Assembly (NCBI GenBank): GCA_011525445.1
Contig: WTGE01000255.1
Location: forward strand, 1-12,181
Length of the DNA stretch: 12,181 nt
Direction: 5' to 3'
DNA from: Synechococcus sp. CO36386bin_37
Lineage (GTDB): Bacteria; Cyanobacteriota; Cyanobacteriia; PCC-6307; Cyanobiaceae
Made by a program: the position numbers and the translations under genes. How positions within the stretch are numbered: position 1 is the stretch's first letter; each line of letters begins with the position of its first letter. Shown here one piece after another: positions 6,668 through 12,181 of the stretch. The notes beneath the pieces are model-generated. The model was given only the letters and a program-made list of their open reading frames with translations, did no database searches and was not told where the DNA came from.

Positions 6668-7807
6668 GTGCTGCGTTTTCGTCCATTGCTGTCTGCGCTT
6701 CTTGCAGCAGTTTCGGTGAGTGCTTGTGGAGGCTCTGACGAAAAGACGCCAGCTCTCCCCGTTGAGCAAGCATCAGTTCTTGAAGCCTCATTCACGGAAG
6801 ATATCGATACGGTGAGCACGCTAGAGGCCAACGAATTGGTTGAGTTGGCCGCACAAACCTCCGGCCGTGTCATTGACTTGAGAGTGACACAGGGTGATCG
6901 GATTGAAGCCGGTCAGTTGTTAGTCGTTCTCGATCAGGTTCAGGCCAAAGCCCAATTGGCTGAACAGAAGGCCAAGGCTGCAACGGCAAAAGTGGATTGG
7001 GAGCGAGAAGAATTTCTGGCAAAGGTTGGAGCTTCTTCTTTGCGTCAGCGAGATTCCTATCGCACCCGCTACATCGCTGCCGTTGAAAAAGTCAAAGCGT
7101 TACAAGCGGAGTTGAGCTACAGCAATCTGCGTTCGCCTACCGCGGGAACAGTTGCTGATGTGAAGGTGAAGGTTGGAGATGTGGTGAATCAAAATCAGCC
7201 TTTCACCAGTGTGGTTCAAAACAATCTGCTGGAAGCAAAAGTAGAGGTCCCTGCCGCCTACGGCAATCGTCTAGCGATCGGACAGCCCGTGATCCTGAGT
7301 GTGCCCGGCACTGTGAAACCACTTGCCACGAGTCAGATCGAGTCCATTGACCCTCAGGTGAATCCCGATACACAAGGTCTGTTGGTCAGAGCTCTTTTTG
7401 ATAATGACGATGGCAAGTTACGCAATGGGCAGCGTTTGCGGACCCGAGTGCAACTCGATTCAAGTCAAAAGTTGTCGGTTCCGTTTGCAGCTGTTACACA
7501 AACTTCGGGACAAAGTTTTGTGTTCCGGATTGGCGATTTTGATGATTTAAAAGGCAATCCTGGAAAAGTTGATATCGAGAAGATTGGCACGGGAATTGAT
7601 AAGGGAAAGATTCCTGCCAATACTTTGTTTGCACTTCAAACCCCTGTGACGGTCGGGGAAGTTCAGAACAACCGTTATCCCGTTACGAAAGGCCTCAAGT
7701 TGAATGAAAAGGTGATTACTACTAACCTTTTGAACTTGAAACATGGAATGCCGGTTCAATTGAAAACGGAACGTTCAGGTTCCCAACCTGCTGCTTCTCA
7801 GAACTGA
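6668..7807 (+). CDS. RND efflux periplasmic adaptor subunit (membrane fusion lipoprotein, HlyD/AcrA type)
   Basis: This protein should link the inner-membrane RND pump encoded next door to an outer-membrane channel. The 379-residue protein has a lipoprotein signal: a short hydrophobic run ending in VSAC with Cys20 as the lipidated residue, then GGSDEK. The two lipoyl half-motifs are about residues 57-90 (QTSGRVIDLRVTQGDRIEAG) and 150-180 (LRSPTAGTVADVKVKVGDVV), separated by an alpha-hairpin of only about 60 residues. The beta-barrel follows (about 188-262, with NGQRLRTRVQL), then the membrane-proximal domain (about 268-365). The start is GTG 6668, with GGGA three bases upstream; no in-frame ATG exists near the signal sequence. 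The stop overlaps the Shine-Dalgarno of the pump gene, so the two are one operon. The substrate cannot be predicted. Confidence 0.9.
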   Translation: MLRFRPLLSALLAAVSVSACGGSDEKTPALPVEQASVLEASFTEDIDTVSTLEANELVELAAQTSGRVIDLRVTQGDRIEAGQLLVVLDQVQAKAQLAEQKAKAATAKVDWEREEFLAKVGASSLRQRDSYRTRYIAAVEKVKALQAELSYSNLRSPTAGTVADVKVKVGDVVNQNQPFTSVVQNNLLEAKVEVPAAYGNRLAIGQPVILSVPGTVKPLATSQIESIDPQVNPDTQGLLVRALFDNDDGKLRNGQRLRTRVQLDSSQKLSVPFAAVTQTSGQSFVFRIGDFDDLKGNPGKVDIEKIGTGIDKGKIPANTLFALQTPVTVGEVQNNRYPVTKGLKLNEKVITTNLLNLKHGMPVQLKTERSGSQPAASQN

Positions 7808-7809
7808 GG
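7806..7809 (+). promoter_or_regulatory. Shine-Dalgarno of the RND pump gene, overlapping the adaptor stop codon
   Basis: GAGG overlaps the TGA stop (7805-7807) of the adaptor gene and lies seven bases before ATG 7817. It is one of the few clear ribosome binding sites in the window and supports tight co-translation of adaptor and pump. Confidence 0.7.
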
Positions 7810-7816
7810 TTGATTC

Positions 7817-10800
7817 ATGTCTGCATCAAATAACTTCATTACAAGGCCGGTACTTAGTACTGTGTGCAGCCTCTTGATTGTGATCGTGGGATTGATTTCA
7901 ATTCCCATCCTTCCAATAGAGAACTTGCCCGATATTGCCCCTCCTACGGTCAAAGTTTCAGCAACATACGTAGGAGCTGATGCTGTTTCTGTTGAGCAAG
8001 GTGTCACCACTGTGCTCGAACAGCAGATTAATGGCGTTGAAGATATGGATTTTATTACTTCAACCAGCTCCTCTGACGGGGTTAGTTCTGTGGCCGTTTC
8101 TTTTAATAGCGGTACAGATGGAAACATTAACCAGGTTAACGTTCAGAACAGAGTTTCCTTGGCGGAGCCTCAACTCCCTGAAGAGGTTCGCAAAGCAGGT
8201 GTAACGGTTAACAAAGCATCAAACTCTATCCTTCTTGTTTACAATTTCGTCAACTCCGATCCAGAAAAAACTGAATATAGTGTAGAAACTATCAGTGGTT
8301 ACCTTGATAAAAACCTAACAGACAATATTAAACGTGTTCCTGGTGTTGGCGAGGTTACTTATTTTGGTAACCGTAAAATTGCCTTCCGACTCTGGTTGGA
8401 TCCAGAGAAGTTAGCTGCAAATGGCCTCACTTCGTCGGATGTTGTTCAAAAACTGCAAAGTCAAAACAGGCTTGTTCCTGCAGGCAAGGTGGGTGGCTCT
8501 CCTGCTCCTGAGGGTCAGCAATTTACATTTACTGTTCAGCTTCAGGGTCGATTGACAACTGAAACTGAGTTTGAAAACATTATTTTAAAGGCGACTGATT
8601 CTGGTGGATTGATCAAGCTCAAAGACGTTGGGCGCGTCAGTCTAGGTGGAGAAACTTATGGGATTGACGCTATTGATCTCAAAGGAACTCCATCTGTTGG
8701 TGTAGCGGTTTATCAGCTATCCGGTAGTAACGCTATTCAAGTTTCCAATGGTGTTAAGGAGGTAATTGATCAGTTTGAACAAACCCTTCCCGTCGGTCTG
8801 GAAACACAAGTTATTTACGACACGACTGATTTTATTAATCAGTCGATTAAGGGTGTGACGAACTCTCTCAGGGATGCAGTCATTCTTGTGGTTCTGATCC
8901 TGTTTCTGTTTCTCCAGAATTGGAAGGCAACACTCGTCCCGGCAATCGCCATTCCTGTGGCTCTGATCGGAACCTTTGCACTTGTACTGGCTTTTGGATT
9001 CTCTTTAAACCAGCTCACATTATTCGGTCTTGTGCTCGCGACAGGCTTGGTTGTTGATGATGCAATCACTGTTGTGGAAGACACTTCAGCAAAGAAAGCC
9101 GAGGGAATGACATCTGTTGAGGCGGCTATGGCCACCATGGATGAACTCTTCAGTGCTGTGATTGCCACTTCGCTCGTCAAGATGGCGGTATTTCTTCCTG
9201 TTCTGTTCTTCCCAGGGGCAACCGGAACGATTTATAAGCAATTTGCAGCAACGATTTTATTCTCAATCGGTATTTCAACATTTAATGCCTTAACGTTTTC
9301 TCCGATGTTGGCAGCTTTATTGTTATCAAAAGAGACTAAACAGTTAAGTAAACAGCAATACGCAACAGCTGGTGTTTTTCTGGGTTTCGCTTACGGCCTA
9401 TTGAGTGCAGGTGATGGAGCTGGTTTGGTTCTTATCCCTGTTGTGGTAGGCGCTCTCATCGGTTTCGTTGCAATGAAAATCACATCACTCCCACTGCGAC
9501 TGCCAGCCGCAGTGGGTGGTGCTGTGGTAGGCCTCATCCTTGTAGGAGTCACCAATCTGATTCCTGTGATCCTTTTCACTGCAATCGGTCTTGTTGTTGG
9601 CTGGTTTGTTCCGAAAATTTTCATTCTTTTCAACCGCTTCTACTCCGGTTTTGAGAAGCGCTATTCGAAAATTTTGGATCAAGTGTTGAAAGCTCGTCCA
9701 ATGGTTATGGCGGCTCTTGCAGTCGGGATTTTATTGACGGGCTTCGCTTTCACCAGGATTCCTGGAGGTTTTGTTCCTATCGAAGATCAGGGTTACGCCA
9801 TTGGTTTTGTCCAGGCTCCCGATGGCGTTTCGAATGAAACCACTCTTGCCATTAATCGCCAGGTGGCTGAGGTGCTTCGTTCGGAAGATGATATTTCTTC
9901 AGCAGCTCTCTTCAGTGGTGCGAGCTTAGATGGTAATGCTCCTAACAAGGGTTTGTTCTTCTTTGGAACAAAGCATTGGGATGATCGTGAAGGCAGTGAG
10001 CACTCTGTAGCCGCCATTGTTGAACGGCTGAATAAAAAACTCTTGATGTCAATCGACGGAGGGCGAGTATTTGTTGTTGAACCTCCTTCGATTCCTGGTT
10101 ATGGAGCCGGTGGTGGTTTCGAATTCCAATTGCTTGATCAAAGCTCCGGTGCTTACAAGTTGAATGAGTTTTTCGCCTCAGCCGGTCGGATCATTCAGGC
10201 TGCCAATGCAAATCCGTTGCTGAGTCGTGTCTATACCCTTTTCTCTCCGGAATCCCCACAGATTGAAATCAAGGTGAACAGGGAAAAGATGGCCTCTTTG
10301 GGAGTTGATTTTGGATCTGCAATGCAGTCGTTCAGCGTGAATTTCGGTGGTGCGTATGTGAACGACACTTTCCAGGAAGGGAAGGTGCGTCGTGTTTATG
10401 TGCAATCTGATGATGTAAATAGAGCAAATCCTGAGCAGTTATCTTCTATCTATGTGAATAACAAGAGCGGTGATCAGATCCCATTATCTGAGTTTTTCAC
10501 GGTTCAACCAACGAGTGGGCCTAGTGTTATTCCTCACTTCAACCTCTACCGAGCCATCAAAATCGATGGCACACCAGCGCCTGGTAAGAGTTCTGGTCAG
10601 GCGATCACGGCAATGAAAACCATCTTTAGTGATTCAAATTTCCAGGGGTTGGGTTTTGACTGGACGGGGATTTCAAGAGAGGAGGTAAAAGCAGGTTCAT
10701 TGGCTGTAGTTATCTTCGCTCTCGGCATTCTTGCTGTTTTCCTCGTTCTCTCTGCTCAATATGAAAGCTATTCAGATCCGATCATTATTTTGCTGACCGT

Positions 10801-11227
10801 TCCCACAGCATTGTTAGGTGCCTTGGTTTTCCTGGGTGCAGCTGGTCAGGTACTTAATATTTACGCTCAGGTTGGACTTGTGATGTTGATTGGATTGGCA
10901 GGAGGCAATGCGATTTTGATCGTTGATCTTGCCAATCAAAAGATGGCAGAAGGAGTTTCAGCTTTAGAAGCTGCACGTTTTTCCGCCCAGTCTCGACTCA
11001 GGCCTATCTTGATGACAGCGATTTCATCCTTAACAGGATTCTTGCCTTTGATGTTGGCAAGCGGAGCAGGTGCCCAAAGTCAGTCATCCTTGGGTTTGGT
11101 TGTGTTTGGTGGTCTGTTGGTTGCAACATTTCTATCCACTCTTGTTGTCCCGGTGTTTTATGTCGTGATGAAGTCTCTGTTGGGTCAAGCCGATGCCAAA
11201 CCCCCTTCCAATCCGCAACTCAACTAA
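7817..11227 (+). CDS. RND efflux pump, HAE1/AcrB family, with an extra hydrophobic insertion
   Basis: This inner-membrane trimeric pump is predicted to expel hydrophobic compounds by proton antiport. Recognisable parts in the 1136 residues are FITRPVLS before TM1 (residues 7-14), the LPIENLPDIAPPTV start of the porter domain (32-45), the TM4 proton-relay motif GLVVDDAITVVED with Asp414 and Asp415, GGFVPIEDQG (650-659) after TM7, and RLRPILMT (1060-1067), which carries the equivalents of AcrB Arg971 and Thr978. Two things are unusual. First, the protein is about 90 residues longer than AcrB (1049). The excess sits between TM6 and TM7 (about 505-607) and holds probably four extra hydrophobic helices. 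Second, in TM10 the motif reads IGLAGGNAIL, where AcrB has IGLSAKNAIL, so the relay lysine is replaced by Gly1030. The adaptor gene precedes it and a small membrane protein overlaps its stop. The substrate is unknown. Confidence 0.95.
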   Translation: MSASNNFITRPVLSTVCSLLIVIVGLISIPILPIENLPDIAPPTVKVSATYVGADAVSVEQGVTTVLEQQINGVEDMDFITSTSSSDGVSSVAVSFNSGTDGNINQVNVQNRVSLAEPQLPEEVRKAGVTVNKASNSILLVYNFVNSDPEKTEYSVETISGYLDKNLTDNIKRVPGVGEVTYFGNRKIAFRLWLDPEKLAANGLTSSDVVQKLQSQNRLVPAGKVGGSPAPEGQQFTFTVQLQGRLTTETEFENIILKATDSGGLIKLKDVGRVSLGGETYGIDAIDLKGTPSVGVAVYQLSGSNAIQVSNGVKEVIDQFEQTLPVGLETQVIYDTTDFINQSIKGVTNSLRDAVILVVLILFLFLQNWKATLVPAIAIPVALIGTFALVLAFGFSLNQLTLFGLVLATGLVVDDAITVVEDTSAKKAEGMTSVEAAMATMDELFSAVIATSLVKMAVFLPVLFFPGATGTIYKQFAATILFSIGISTFNALTFSPMLAALLLSKETKQLSKQQYATAGVFLGFAYGLLSAGDGAGLVLIPVVVGALIGFVAMKITSLPLRLPAAVGGAVVGLILVGVTNLIPVILFTAIGLVVGWFVPKIFILFNRFYSGFEKRYSKILDQVLKARPMVMAALAVGILLTGFAFTRIPGGFVPIEDQGYAIGFVQAPDGVSNETTLAINRQVAEVLRSEDDISSAALFSGASLDGNAPNKGLFFFGTKHWDDREGSEHSVAAIVERLNKKLLMSIDGGRVFVVEPPSIPGYGAGGGFEFQLLDQSSGAYKLNEFFASAGRIIQAANANPLLSRVYTLFSPESPQIEIKVNREKMASLGVDFGSAMQSFSVNFGGAYVNDTFQEGKVRRVYVQSDDVNRANPEQLSSIYVNNKSGDQIPLSEFFTVQPTSGPSVIPHFNLYRAIKIDGTPAPGKSSGQAITAMKTIFSDSNFQGLGFDWTGISREEVKAGSLAVVIFALGILAVFLVLSAQYESYSDPIIILLTVPTALLGALVFLGAAGQVLNIYAQVGLVMLIGLAGGNAILIVDLANQKMAEGVSALEAARFSAQSRLRPILMTAISSLTGFLPLMLASGAGAQSQSSLGLVVFGGLLVATFLSTLVVPVFYVVMKSLLGQADAKPPSNPQLN

Positions 11228-11544
11228 TGAATCCACGGTTTTCATCGAAAGCTACCAAGGGTTCTTCCCCTAAAAAGACATTTAGTGGCTCCCGAGTTTT
11301 GATTGCCATAGCAGTGGGCCTTTTAATTGGATGTGCTCTGGCCTATTTCTTCAAGGTTCTAATTGAAAATACCCCTGCTGAAATTGATATTGGGCGTATG
11401 CGTTTGTTTTATTTAATGGTCGTCGCTTCCTCTGGTTTGGCTGGATTTGCTATCGAAACGACTCGACAACTTCAGGAGGAAGCTGTAGACCCTGTTTATC
11501 GTCATCCAAATGCTCACAGAGGCAGACGCGGGCCTACCAACTAG
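11227..11544 (+). CDS. Small two-helix membrane protein coupled to the RND pump
   Basis: I do not recognise this 105-residue protein. It has a basic N-terminus (several Lys and Arg in residues 1-23), a hydrophobic helix at about 24-43 (VLIAIAVGLLIGCALAYFF), a short polar loop, a second helix at about 58-77, and a charged tail rich in His and Arg. Two helices and positive ends suggest that both termini lie in the cytoplasm. Its ATG overlaps the pump stop codon by one base (TAATG) without any Shine-Dalgarno, so translation probably depends on ribosomes finishing the pump. This suggests a related role, such as an accessory subunit comparable in size and position, though not in sequence, to small RND partners like AcrZ. 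Good membrane-protein composition and the coupling support it as a real gene. The function is inference only. Confidence 0.75.
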   Translation: MNPRFSSKATKGSSPKKTFSGSRVLIAIAVGLLIGCALAYFFKVLIENTPAEIDIGRMRLFYLMVVASSGLAGFAIETTRQLQEEAVDPVYRHPNAHRGRRGPTN

Positions 11545-11571
11545 CTGTTGATGGCCCACGCTTAATTTCAC

Positions 11572-12181
<610 letters not shown>

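Noticed and set aside
6524..6873. Minus-strand open frames opposite the start of the adaptor gene, which could extend rarA upstream
   Set aside because: They are in other frames than rarA or opposite the adaptor signal peptide, and show no family motif.
9391..9682. Minus-strand frames opposite the pump insertion
   Set aside because: Their Thr/Pro/Arg-rich content is the reverse reading of hydrophobic helices; the plus frame is continuous and fits a membrane protein.

Overview
The window looks like core chromosome of a marine picocyanobacterium, either Synechococcus subcluster 5.1 or a low-light IV type Prochlorococcus. The grounds are the gene set and the style of the proteins. They include an E. 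coli-like PAPS reductase beside a type II NADH dehydrogenase, a divergent cyanobacterial type III pantothenate kinase, a single Sfp/HetI-type phosphopantetheinyl transferase, the cyanobacterial RarA fusion protein and a secreted DUF1400-like protein. Genes are tightly packed on both strands, with many non-ATG starts and few Shine-Dalgarno sites. I see no tRNA, rRNA, CRISPR array, insertion sequence or phage gene. The longest gap between genes is about 180 bases.

Left part (1-3481): a type II NAD(P)H dehydrogenase running off the left edge on the minus strand is divergent from cysH. cysH is followed two bases later by coaX (coenzyme A synthesis). coaX overlaps tail-to-tail with the minus-strand peroxiredoxin gene bcp. 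bcp and a phosphopantetheinyl transferase gene start head-to-head on the same CATG. CoaX feeds CoA synthesis, and the transferase uses CoA to activate carrier proteins.

Middle (3482-6563): a short intergenic region leads to a secreted DUF1400-like protein ending at a strong Rho-independent terminator. Convergent to it is rarA, a RarA/MgsA AAA+ ATPase carrying an extra C-terminal region of about 280 residues that resembles a degenerate methyltransferase.

Right part (6564-12181): divergent from rarA is an apparent three-gene operon. It encodes a lipoprotein RND adaptor, an HAE1-type RND pump and a small two-helix membrane protein whose start overlaps the pump stop by one base. No outer-membrane TolC-like gene is present here. 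The pump is the most unusual protein in the window: it has an extra hydrophobic block, probably four helices, between TM6 and TM7, and a glycine where AcrB has the proton-relay lysine of TM10. Parts of its gene are visibly AT-richer than the neighbours. The window closes with the 3' part of phosphoglucomutase (pgm) on the minus strand.

I did not find a clearly new multi-gene system. The best candidates for follow-up are the modified RND operon, the two inverted repeats in the divergent intergenic regions, and the RarA fusion.
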